Positions 29,313-39,688 of a stretch of DNA of 64,000 bases are shown piece after piece. A program made the translations under genes and the position numbers. Location of the stretch: positions 79,631,675 through 79,695,674 of the forward strand of contig NC_090322.1 in assembly GCF_040869045.1 (NCBI RefSeq), read 5' to 3'. Position 1 is the stretch's first letter, and every line of letters starts with the position of its first letter. Below the pieces are notes generated by a model. It saw only the letters and a list, made by a program, of their open reading frames with translations. It was not told where the DNA came from and ran no database searches. This DNA is from Eurosta solidaginis (lineage: Eukaryota; Arthropoda; Insecta; Diptera; Tephritidae).

Positions 29313-30030
29313 TACGTTTCACAGAACATATGAATCATTTAGTGAAGAAAATTGCACAGAAAATAGGATTTATGTATCGAACATGTAAGCATATTAGCCA
29401 ACATCACAAAGTATTAGTATATAGATCAATTGTAGAACCATATTTTATTTACTGCCCAACAATACTACTATTAACAAATGATACGTTAATCAATAATCTC
29501 CAAATACAGAAAAACAAAGCAATGCGTTTGATACTAAAATGCTCTTATAGAACATCAAAAAGCATTATGCTTCCTATGTTAAATTGGCTTAGTATTAAAC
29601 AATTAATCTGTTATTACTCTTTGAAGTTTATACATTACATAACACACGGAATATTACCAAATTATCTGAGTGATAGGATACAGTACAATCATAAGATCCA
29701 TAACTATGGAACTAGGAGTAGCAGAAATTTAAGACTGCCCAAAGTAAGAACCGAGTTCGCAAAAAAGACCTTAGAATGCGTAGGCTATAAAATGTATAAT
29801 GAACTACCAGCAGAGATAAAAGACTGTGAAAAGGTTGTTAAGTTTAAAGAAAAACTATTTCTATATTTTTAAAATTTAAATATGTAATATTAGTCAAACA
29901 ATGAATTTACTAATTTCTTTTTAAGGAAATAGTTTTAAGAAACAATTATGAATTTTTTAAATTGTACTATACAATGAATTAGGCTTTTTTTGGCCGTAAT
30001 AAATAAAATAATAACAATAATAATAATAAT
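29313..30030 (+). pseudogene. LINE-B C-terminal end and 3' tail, copy B
   Basis: After the right TIR (ending 29312) LINE-B resumes. The clean frame 29330-29872 encodes NHLVKKIAQKIGFMYRTC, LVYRSIVEPYFIYCP, ILLLTNDTLINNLQIQKNKAMRLI and ends HNYGTRSSRNLRLPK ... YKMYNELPAEIK and KEKLFLYF. This is the usual thumb and C-terminus of Jockey/CR1-type RTs, where N(Y/P)xTRxxxxLRLP...xYNxLP is conserved. A non-coding stretch and an AATAATAATAATAATAAC tail (to 30030) mark the 3' end of the element. Confidence 0.9.
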
Positions 30031-30119
30031 AACTTCACCTGGGCCTTTCGCCACGGTTGAAGCTCCAAAACTTTAAACTTTAAAGCGCTTATATGCTGGG
30101 ACGCATTGCATCGTTGGTA

Positions 30120-31272
30120 TTACTTGTTCGCCTGTGAGTGGTCGCTACCTGTATCGACCAAGGCATCGTAAAATTTACCATCAATTGTGACGTGTTGAAT
30201 TATAGGTGTCACTTGTGAAGGTTTTTTCGACTCCATGATCTCTGCTACGTTTGGCTTGGTGTTTACTCGATAATCCTGGCTGTCATGGCCCACCTTTGAC
30301 CACTTAGAGCAGCGTTGTTTCTTTTGTGGTTGCGGACATTTAATAGCGACATGTCCATATTCGTTGCAGTTGAAACACTTCACTGATCGTTGGGATTGTC
30401 CAGAGCCTCCAGTACGCATGTTATTGCTAAACGTTGACGTTGGGTTTAGCTGAATCGAATTGGTTGATTGCACCGTTTGTAGGTTTTCTAGTGACTGTAG
30501 CAGCTCGTTGCTGGATTTTAGATTCATTGCTAGTAGCGTACGTATTGTTTGTGGATCGTTTATACCATGGATCATATAAAATTTTATGGACGGGTCATCT
30601 AAATTACCCCGTCTTCCGGGCGTTAACATCTCGTAGTAATATTCAATGAACGTCTCGCCAGATTTCCGCTTGCGTCGGCCAAGTTCCCTGTGAATTTCCG
30701 CAGAATTTACTACACACGGAAAATCTTTCAATAGCATGCTCACCAAATCAGTCCAAGACTGGAACACCGGGTGAGCATGCAGCCAGCTTTTTTCTACGCC
30801 TACGAGCTTTTGTTGTGCCGCAAAAAGTAGCGAATTGGCACTCCATAAGTATGTTCGTTGCAGATGCTCAGCCTTCGTTACAAATTGTTCTGCAGTGATT
30901 AATTTCTTCAAAGGGTTAAACTCTGGTAAGATTCCAACGATGTTTTGTATTTTGTACGGATGCCTGCTTTGTAGTCGACTGTACATTGGATTCTCGTAAT
31001 ATGTCTTGGGATGTAACAGGTTCAGCCGATGTTCGTGATGTATTTTGCATTTGCAATGATCTTGTTAATTCCGTGATCATATCCCTCAACTCACTGATTG
31101 GTCTTTCCCAAGGCTCCTCCCAATCGATCTCATTGGCATCAATTTCGTCAGAATCAAAATGTTCAATTAATGCCGCAACTTTGTGTGCTTTATTGCCTGT
31201 CACTGAAATATTTGCGTTTCGCAATAATTTATTTATTTGTGCCACGGTTAAAGATTCCATTTTTATTCGCAT
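30120..31272 (-). pseudogene. Gypsy-1 gag-protease, copy B
   Basis: The N-terminal frame 31272-30916 starts MRIKMESLTVAQINKLLRNA, a SAP-like motif that continues TGNKAHKVAALIEHF, and runs to residue 118. The main frame 30986-30120 overlaps it by 70 bp in another phase, so one frameshift separates the two; copy A shares it. The main frame carries the gag core (LPEFNPLKKLIT, GVEKSWLHAHPVF), a CFNCNEYGHVAIKC knuckle, a degenerate second knuckle and the protease DALVDTGSDHS, then stops at the junction with non-element DNA. No pol follows. Confidence 0.85.
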
Positions 31273-32645
31273 GGTGACTTTTGTTTCAGTTTTTTTTTTT
31301 ACTTTATTTTACAAGCCCTTGATTAAACAATTAACTTTTGCTTCTTTTCGTTGCCGTTGCTTGCCAAAAACTGTCCGTTCTTGTCGTTGTCCGCTTGCCA
31401 CTCCAGTATTTTTCCATTTAAACCCTAAGCAACTTTCGTTGGTTCCCCATTAGGCAGAAAAATTCTGCGTAGCGTCTGCTGCCGTTGTTACAATTCCTGT
31501 GAAATAAGCATGCCAACAACAACTTTCGTTGGTTCCCCATTAGGCAGAAAAATTCTGCGTAGCATCTGCTGCCGTTGTTACAATTCCTGTGAAGCTAGAT
31601 TGCTGCGCCGTCTCTGCGTTATCGTTGATTTGCGCCCTTTAATACGCTGAGTAGTGTTTATGTGTATGTTCGCTTTACTGCTTCGTTGCACCCGTAACGT
31701 TGATTGCCGTTGTCTTGTACACACTTGCATACATATGACGTTGCTGCCTTTGCTTCAACATACTTAATTCGTTGAATTTTTCAATGTCTTATGCCTTTCG
31801 CTACAAAAATAGCGTTGCTGTTAGCTGCGAATGACGAGACGTTGCCAGTATCGTTTGATCTATTTTCCGTTGAGCCAAGTACGTTGGTCCCTTTTGTTAA
31901 GCTTTTCGTTTTAAATATTTCGTTTGAGCAGAGAACGTTGCTGTATTTTTGGTATATACATATGTACACTTTGAGGAGAAAACTTCGTTTGTGACTATGT
32001 GTACATTCGGTATGTAGACACATATGTACATATGTCTAAAATTGTGTAGGCACGCGCGTATCCCACTTCTTAACTATTAAAAACCGATCAAATAATACAA
32101 CGTTCCGAGTTATGTTTATATAATTTAATAAAAAGTAATTGAAGTTGACATTTATGTTCAAAGAAAGAATAGAAAATAGAAATTTATCTGCCAATTGTCG
32201 TGAGCTTATGCACGCTCGCACGCCTGAACTCTTCGAATGTTAACACGTAACTAACTGTTTTTGACATTAGTTTGTGGTCTAATATTATTTGGGGTGTATA
32301 CGTTGATCGGATTTATAATCACATTCAGTTGCATGCGTAAAATTGCTTGCAAATAATTGATTCACCAATAAAATGTCTCTAAAAATTAACTTTTCTTTTG
32401 TTATCTTTTCTCTTGTGTTTCTTCTCTTGTCCTCTCTTCCCTTCTCTTATTTTCTCTTCTCCTATCCTCTCTTTTCTCCTCTTATTTTCTTTTCTCTTTA
32501 TTTCACTCTTTCGCCTGTGGCGCTTTTGTTAAAAAAATACAAAAATTCTTACTATTGTAAAACATGATTTATATTCTTTGATTATATTCCTTTAATTTTC
32601 GTATCATAAAATATGAAAATTTTTAATAAAAAATCGCGGGAAAAG
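31273..32645 (-). repeat. Gypsy-1 5' leader and probable LTR, copy B
   Basis: Parallel to 25019-26400. The 90 bp tandem repeat is present but its first unit lost about 15 bases (31430-31590). The polypyrimidine block (32400-32510) differs in length from copy A. No coding content. Confidence 0.55.
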
Positions 32646-32649
32646 ATCG

Positions 32650-33420
32650 CGAGCGGAAATGGAGGCGGTCTTGGGTTTATCATACACCATTCAGCGTAAT
32701 ATCATATATTTCATCCCGACATCGGCCGCAGGGATAATGTCCTAGAACGTCACGGCTTATCTGTCCGGTCAGGCGATGTAAACCTGGAAATTTTCAACAT
32801 CTACATCCCTCTTGCCACCTGCTGCCCCAGTGGATACCGCCCTAATATTAGCGCTTTACTCACTGGCGATAGTCGCATTATCTTAGGCGATTTCAATGCC
32901 CATCACGACCTATGGCATTCAAACTTGCAGGCGGACAGAAGGAGTGAGATGTTGGCGGATCAAATAGAAGAAGCGACGTTGTGCAATAAACGGATACTAG
33001 GAAGCTGTCACAGTTCGCCAGATATATCAATCGTGAGCGCAGGACTCGTAAACTGCGTCAACTCGCAGCCGATGTTAACATTGGCATCCGACCACCTCCC
33101 AATACTTATTTCGCTCAAGCGTACCGCCAACTTCATCGTCACCGTAAAACGCACTTTCATAAACTTTAAAAAAGGATAGTGGGACTGATGCGCGCCAAGG
33201 CGAGCGTGCTTTCCGCAAGGTCATTGAATCCACCTCGGCTCGCTTTATTCCCGCCCGAAGAATTTAGCGAGAGAACGTGACCTTATAAGACAGCTCGATC
33301 CTGGCGACCCCCGAATAAGGGATTTAAACCAACGCATCAGAGAACTTGTGGCTGAACACAAGCGGGCGAAATGGGAGGAGCATCTAAGTCGTTGCAACCT
33401 CTCTGCCGGTGTTCATTTTC
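32650..33420 (+). pseudogene. LINE-D-type endonuclease fragment, copy B
   Basis: Same as copy A (GGLGFIIHHSA, RIILGDFNAHHDLWHS, MLTLASDHLPILISL). It is less damaged at its start (IIHHSA is preserved where copy A reads IIHYSA). It has lost about 40 bases near 33260, between FIPARRI and ARERDL. Confidence 0.82.
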
Positions 33421-33504
33421 ATTCATTCGTTTATTTACATAAAAAATTAGTACAATGGGACCTAACATCTTTTATAGTACAACAAAAAAAAAATTGTAAT
33501 GAAC

Positions 33505-33999
33505 TTTAAGGTTGGCCTTTTATTTCCAACCATTTTCGGTGGGGGATATACTCACGCTTGGTTGTGGGTATGCAGCCCACAATGCACACACAAACCCAAA
33601 TAATTTATTAAATTTCGTTTACAGTTTATTTCACAGTTTATTTAACGAATTTCTTACCACTTTCAGGTTTATATATATGTGTTCATACTTATCACTTTTT
33701 AGTTCTATTTAAATATATGTACAATTTTTAACAAACACCCTTCTGGTTTTTTTTCTATATTTTCTTGATTTTCTTCTTTAGTTTGGGTATATCCACGACC
33801 GGTCACTTGAGTGTGCAAAACGAAATCATTCGGGTTCGTTTTCTCACCCACGCTCAGCGGCCATCATTTTTACTGCTGAATCAATTGGACCTGCTGAGTG
33901 CAATTGGCATTGCCGTTCAGCAACAGCTGACGGCGATGCCACTTGCACGCAGGGGTGTGTTTTGTTGCGTAAAGGCGGGTAACGCAGTGCGGTTATACA
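33505..33999 (-). repeat. Mdg1-like 3' LTR
   Basis: 495 bp. Read on the minus strand it starts TGTATAACCGCACTGCG at 33999 and ends CCAACCTTAAA at 33505. A purine-rich tract (AGGATGGGT) immediately precedes it on the minus strand and would prime plus-strand synthesis. Confidence 0.85.
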
Positions 34000-34422
34000 A
34001 CCCATCCTTAGAAAAAGAAGAATCTGACAAGTTGATCAGATTTGTCATATTCTTCTCGTTCCTATGACTTTTAAATTGTTTTGGTTGAATGAATGTATGA
34101 TATTAGGGTGTTCCTCCCCTTTTGTCTCATTAGTTCAATCAGAACAATTTTTTCCCCTTTTACATATGAAATTTTGTCAATATTAATTCAATTACTTACA
34201 TGTAATTTGTTTTCTAATTTCCATTGCACTAAATTAATATATTATATTCATTACAAATAGTGCGTGCATATTAACATTTGGTTTTATTTACATGCAAATT
34301 GAAATTTTTGTTTTCGTATATTAATATAAATTTTAATTTGAGATTTCATGCTTCAATAACAGAGTAGTGAAAATTTTAAATTAATTACAAGCTAGTTTGT
34401 AAATTTGTATGAGAAAAAATTT
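34000..34422 (-). other. Mdg1-like 3' untranslated region
   Basis: AT-rich DNA between the integrase stop and the 3' LTR; no frame recognised. There is no trace of an envelope gene, which fits Mdg1/412 rather than errantiviruses. Confidence 0.5.
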
Positions 34423-35675
34423 TCAGTTTACCTTATTGATTCGGTTTTTGTGAACGGTGTTTTCCTTTCTATTTACTTCATCAAAAACCGTGACATTGAC
34501 TCCATCAATTTTTGTTACTATATATGGTCCTTGGTAAATGCTTTCGTGTTTATTTCTAGGTTCTTTTTGTACTACTACCTTATCGTTTATATTAATTGCT
34601 AACGGACGCGCCCTCTTATCATAAAGATCCTTATTTTTAATTTTATGTTTATTAATTAAATCTTTTGCTAATTTATGCGTTTTTTGTAGTATATATTTTA
34701 CTTCTTTTGCATAATTTTCAACATTGTAAATTGGATCGATTTGTTCCTTTTGAACTTCATTTGGTAAGGTAACATTTCTACCGAATACTAATTCGTATGG
34801 AGTAAATCCATTATCAAAAACTGTACTAGGAGTTGTATTATGCAAAAATGTAAAATATTTCAAATAAACGTCCCATTCGGGGAAGTTATCATTTTGAAAA
34901 GCTAGTAAATATTCATTAAACACCCGATGGTTTCTTTCAATTGTACCTAGGGTTTCATGATGGTAAGCTGTAGAAAAATTATGTTCGATTTTTAGGAGTT
35001 TAGTTAATTCAGAGAAAATTTCATTTTTATATTCAGTTCCTAAATCGGTTTTAATTGATTTCATTATGCCATAAATGAGGATGAAGCCTTCAAAAATGGC
35101 TGTTGCAATTGTTTTTGCTGTCTTATCAGGGATTGATATTGTAACTAGGTATTTGCTTAGGTCGCACATAATGGTAACCGCGAACCTATTCCCATTATTC
35201 GACTCAGGCAAAGGACCTATTGTATCATAACTACGATATCGAAAGGTTTGCAGGGTGTTGGTGTAAGCACCAAATTTTCTTTGGTTTTTGGCTTGAGTTT
35301 ATTCAAAAGGCATTTTTTGCAATTTTTGACGTATGTGGCAATATCACGGGTCATACCTTTCCAATAATATTTTGTACGTATTTTTGCGTAAAGCTTTTTA
35401 TTTCCGCAGTGACCTCCTGCTATCGGGTCGTTGTGGTAAATTTCCATTAGTTTAAGTTTCTTGTCGTTGTCCGTAACTGTTTCGACAGGCTCTATTAATA
35501 GTATTTGTACATTTTTTAAAATTGAATTCCCTGTACTTTTAAAATTTGGAATAGAAAAATATTTAAATAACTGATCATCTTTTTGCCATTCTGCTTGCTT
35601 AATACTGTGTTTACCAGCTTCTTTTTCAAGCTTCAAAAGTAGTTCATCTAATTGCATTATTTTGTTAGTACACAC
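34423..35675 (-). pseudogene. Mdg1-like integrase, one frameshift
   Basis: The frame 35675-35217 carries the zinc-binding domain (GGHCGNKKL ... KIRTKYYWKGM ... NCKKCLLNK) and stops at FDIVVM. The frame 35211-34423 carries the catalytic core: TIMCDLSKYLV (first Asp), IKTDLGTEYKNEIFSELT (second Asp), and HHETLGTIERNHR (Glu). The end is a GPY/F-type domain (YQGPYIVTKIDGVNV). A single-base loss at about 35218-35222 separates the two; otherwise both are open. The enzyme would insert the cDNA and make the 4 bp target duplication. Confidence 0.9.
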
Positions 35676-35847
35676 AATATTAAGTAACTCGAGTTTTTTA
35701 TGTTTTAAATGCGCATATATTTCTAAATTGATTTTATCATTATCGTTGTCATGACATATTTGGCTTTTTATCCTATGGATTTTCTTGGAAAAATTATATG
35801 AAAATTTGTCGAATACCTGTAATTTGACATTTTCTTCGTTTATGTTT

Positions 35848-36483
35848 TCAACCGATTGTTGTAATTGTTCGTGACGTCATAGACCTCGTCTGTACCGCTA
35901 AAATTTGGTTATTGGAGTTTTTAAGTTCTTGAATTGAAATTCGCGATAATGCGTCTGCACCTACGTTAGATTTTCCTTTAATATATTCTATGGTAAAATT
36001 ATACTCGGACAATTCCAAACGGATTCTGGAAACTTTCGACGACGGATCTTTCATATTAAATAGATAAACTAGTGGACGATCATCTGATTTAACTTTGAAG
36101 TGAGTGCCATAAATATATGCACGAAATTGCTTTATTGCAAAATATATTGCCAAAAGTTCTAAATCTATTATTGCTTTATTTTGTTCCGATTTGCTAAAGG
36201 ATTTTGAAGCAAAACAAATTGGCAAGTCGTTACCATTATGATTTTGACTCAGTATCGCACCACAACCTAACTTTGAAGCATCAACCGTAATTAAAAATTC
36301 TTTGGTGAAATCTGGATATTGTAAAAGTTTTGGAGAAATCAGACTTTTTCTTAGTTTTTCGAAAGCTAACTCACATGCCGTATCCCAATTAAATTCAACC
36401 TTTTTTCTACTCAAACGATTCAATGGAGCTGCTAAAGAAGCGAAATTTGGAATGAATCTCCTATAATAATTTGCAAATGCCAC
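35848..36483 (-). pseudogene. Mdg1-like RNase H region
   Basis: Starts MAFANYYRRFIPNFASLAAPL (RT connection), then LITVDASKLGCGAILSQ (first catalytic Asp), IDLELLAIYFAIKQFRAYI (Glu), FKVKSDDRPLVYLF (Asp; the usual THxxL is DRPL), and SNVGADALSR (last Asp). It stops after the RSMTSRTITTIG stretch, before the zinc-binding domain of integrase, so a frameshift or stop separates them (35675-35848). Confidence 0.88.
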
Positions 36484-36534
36484 GAATCTTCGGACAGCAT
36501 CTTTATCGCGTGGCTTAGGATACCTTTTAGTTGC

Positions 36535-37410
36535 TTAAATTTTTGAATCGTCTGGTAGCAAACCATTTGCTGAGCATTTATGCCCTAAGAAAGTTACTTC
36601 AGGTCTAAGAAAATTACACTTTTTTGGGTAAAGTCGCAAAATGAACTTCCTACAGGTTTCGAAAACTTTTTTTAGATTATTGAGATGATGTGCTTCGCTA
36701 CATCCAATTACTATTATATCGTCTACATACATAAAGGCTTGGTTGGGTGAAATACCAGAAAATGCAATTGACATCATTCTTGAAAATGAGTTTGGAGCTA
36801 CGTTTAGACCAAATGGTAACACCTTCCATCGAAAAGCTCCGCGGTCAGTACTAAAAGATGTTATGTCTCTTGAATCTTTGTGAAGTGGGATTTGGTGAAA
36901 ACCCGAAAAAAGGTCTAAAGTAGAAAAAAATTTCGCACGGCCAAGGTTATCCAAAATATCGTCTACACGTGCCAAAGGAAATTTATCGGCAATTAACTTT
37001 TTATTTACAGCTCTAAAGTCAACGCATATTCTATACGATTTTTGGCCATTTAGGTCTTTTTTCGGACTGTTATAATTCGAACAACTATTTTCGATCAAAT
37101 CGTTTTCTAATAATTTATTAACTTGTTTATTTATTTCTTCGCGTTGAGAATACGGTAGGCGGTAATTTTTAATGTATACTGGCGTCGTATCGTTTAGTCT
37201 TAGTTTTTGTTCATAAAAATTGTTTATTGTCATTTTATCATTGTCAAGCGCAAAAATATCGGAATATTGTGAACATAAGTTAATAAGCTTATTTTCAGCA
37301 TAATTGGGTATTTGTTTTTCTAAAATGCTTTTAAGTTCTTTAATACGACTATATTGTTTTACTGGGTTATTGATTTTATAAACGTTATAATTAGAAAGTT
37401 TTTCGGTTTG
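36535..37410 (-). pseudogene. Mdg1-like reverse transcriptase
   Basis: Minus-strand frame with YRLPYSQREEINKQVNKLL, YRICVDFRAVNKKLIAD, FFSTLDLFSGFHQIPL (first Asp), LPFGLNVAPNSFSRMM and FMYVDDIIVIG (YVDD box at 36717-36731), ending FLGHKCSANGLLPDDSKI with a stop at 36535. The finger segment SPKKDLNGQKSY is short, with a few residues missing before KKD. The apparent N-terminal 50 residues of the open frame (MQMPFGVGIKHVG...) come from the SINE and are not part of the enzyme. Confidence 0.9.
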
Positions 37411-37422
37411 AATGTTGCAGTT

Positions 37423-37786
37423 AAAAAAAATAAATAAATGTAAGGCGCGATAACCTCCGAAGAGATCTAAGGCCGAGCTTCTCTTCCAATTTGCGTCGTG
37501 CTCCTCTTGATTTTCCCTACAAATTGGCCGGACGGGACCTACATGTTTTATGCCGACTCCGAACGGCATCTGCAAGGCAGATGAGTTTTCACTGAGAGCT
37601 TTTCATGGCAGAAATACACCCGGAGCGCTTGCCAAACACTGCCGAGGGGCGACCCCGCTTAGAACAATTTTCTTCTAATTTAAAAACCTTATTTCTAAAA
37701 TTTTGATGTTGCTTTGCCCTGGGTGCGAACCCAGGGCATACGGTGTGGTAGGCGGAGCACGCTACCATCACACCACGGTGGCCGCC
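37423..37786 (-). mobile_element. tRNA-derived SINE, copy 1
   Basis: 364 bp on the minus strand. The head has tRNA-like promoter boxes: A box around TGGTGTGATGGTAGCGTGCT and B box GGTTCGCACCC. The body contains GCCGTTCGGAGTCGGCATAA and the tail is (ATTTATTT)-type, seen here as AAAAAAAATAAATAAATG. A perfect 12 bp duplication AATGTTGCAGTT flanks it (37411-37422 and 37787-37798). It is mobilised by a LINE, not self-coding. Confidence 0.92.
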
Positions 37787-38400
37787 AATGTTGCAGTTGT
37801 TTACGTATTTTACGCTATTTGTGGTGTTTATTACTTTAATGATCGGATTACTAGTATCAACTATACATTTCGCTGTGAAAACATCGTCAGAAATCTCTTG
37901 AGAATCCACGAAAAGTGGTTCTGAGTCTTTTTCCAAGGCGAAAATTCTATAAACTTCGCAACGAGGTGGAATAACAAATGTATCGCTTTCCATTCCGTGA
38001 AGGATGGGAAGTGCGATCTTTTCATTGCCTATCCAGAAGGAAATGCAATTTGTTGCATAGCTGATATCGCATTTATTTGTTTTTAGGAAATCTTTACCAA
38101 GTATTCCATCTGATGGAATGTTGAAATCATTGTCTACCACGTGCAACGTATGTTTGATATAAAAATTTGAAAAGTGTATGTTAGTTGTAAAAGTACCTAA
38201 TGTAGAAACTGTATCTGTAGTTACTCCAGTAATATTAATTGTATCACTGTTATTAATTGACACATTTTTATTAAGAGAGGAAATTTTAATTAACGAAATG
38301 TCGGCTTGTGTATCGACTAGAAATGTACAAAATTTGTTAGAACCAGTAATATTTATTTGTATAAAATCGGAATAATTTAAGTTAAGACAATAAACGTTTT
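37787..38400 (-). pseudogene. Mdg1-like protease region
   Basis: Minus strand: FLVDTQADISLIK (38320-38300) is the aspartic protease active site, with Gln where DTG is usual; I believe this occurs in the Mdg1 lineage and do not call it broken on that ground. SDGILGKDFLKTNKCDI is the hydrophobic-GxDFL block. The frame enters the SINE at 37786 and is thereby separated from the RT. Confidence 0.8.
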
Positions 38401-38427
38401 TAGAAGAAAAACTGTGAGCTGAATTAG

Positions 38428-39186
38428 TTAGTAATTTGTCTCATCCTCCCTCAGTGTTCGCTCCTGAGGGGCTTCCCTGTTTAAAGCCCGGACGCTTGCA
38501 TTTCTACCTCTATTATTGGAAGTGTTAGAACCGTTATTATTGCTAGTACGACTATTGTTGCTATTAGTATTATTATTAGGCTGATTCCGATTTCCGCCGC
38601 CGGAACGGAAATTTTGCCTTTGATGGCCGCGATTGAAGTTGTTGCCATAGTTACTGTTACTAAAAGATGGTCTATTTTGGCTATAATTTTTAAAGTTACG
38701 ACTTTGATTTTGAAAATTTCGGCCTCGGTAATTACTTTGAAAATTTCTAAAATTGTTATTGTTCCGAGCTCTAAATGCTAGAACTTGACGTTCTTTTATT
38801 TCATTTGATTGCTCTACAATCAGTTTAGCTACTACGTCCTTGGAATCAGAAAAATTGGTTGAAGCGAGGATTGATTTGACTAAACTGGTTTTTGCGTTCA
38901 ATCGGCAAACGTTAACTGTTTGCTCGATGGCCATTTCGCGGGCTTTGGTCTGAGTAATCCCTTCGATAATGAGCGAACGCTCTAAAGCATCAGACAATTC
39001 CTCGACGCGTTTTGCAAAATCGGTGTAATTATTATTATTAACTTGCAAAGCTGCAATTTTTCCGGCCACAACTTTAGAGTTGTCGGGTTTTATACGGTTA
39101 CATAGTGCTATTTTTATATCGTTAACTGAAAGTACTTGAGTTGGTATCGCTTCTCGAGCTTTACCATCGATTTTGGATTTAATGTA
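38428..39186 (-). pseudogene. Mdg1-like gag, C-terminal part
   Basis: From 39186 the frame reads KIDGKAREAIPTQVLSVND, KVVAGKIAALQVNNNNYTDF, EELSDALERSLIIEGIT, then an extreme Asn/Arg/Ser-rich tail (NYRGRNFQNQSRNFKN...). No CCHC knuckle is present; the basic tail presumably binds RNA. The gag is split from its N-terminal part (43899-44340) by Gypsy-2. The two halves are in phase once Gypsy-2 and one copy of its 4 bp duplication are discounted. Confidence 0.88.
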
Positions 39187-39428
39187 TGTAAGGCGGAGGA
39201 GTTTCTTTGGTGTGCATGCATGATTGCTGATTGCGAGAGGAGAGAGACGGGCGACAGATAGACGACAGTTTTTGGCATTTTTCAGTAGTCGTCAAGAAGT
39301 TGAATCGTGAAGTCGAGATCGAAATATCGTCGAATATCCAGTTGAACTTTAAAATTAATGATATACTTTCATCATATTCATTTTCATTTTTTATAATTAA
39401 ATAAAATATAATTAAATACTTTCTTACA
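39187..39428 (+). repeat. Gypsy-2 5' LTR
   Basis: 242 bp, TG...CA ends. Ends with an AT-rich AATAAAATATAATTAAATAC region. Confidence 0.95.
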
Positions 39429-39430
39429 TT

Positions 39431-39439
39431 TGGGGGCTC
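39431..39439 (+). promoter_or_regulatory. Gypsy-2 primer-binding site
   Basis: TGGGGGCTC two bases after the LTR equals the start of the classical tRNA-Pro primer site of murine-type retroviruses (TGGGGGCTCGTCC). The match then weakens (AACCG). Confidence 0.6.
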
Positions 39440-39688
39440 AACCGCTTTTTAGCCTATAAAAAGAAGAAAAAGTGTCGCATATTTGCCTGAGCTGTACAAA
39501 AAGTGTGTAGTGTTGAACGATACATACAGTGAAGCGTTGTATCAGTACAGTCAATATACATACGTAGTTGGTCACAGTGAGAGCAGTTGTTTGTTGTGAC
39601 GCTGTCGAGATCAACACATAAAAAGGTGTAGCTACGCAGTTGATAGAAAAGTTGTCGTGAAGTTGAGTTGAAACGTCGATAAGTTGTA

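Noticed and set aside
37700..37786. tRNA gene suggested by A and B boxes
   Set aside because: The B box and A box belong to the SINE head; the same 364 bp unit with tail and target duplications recurs at 51389. No cloverleaf with an intact acceptor was seen.
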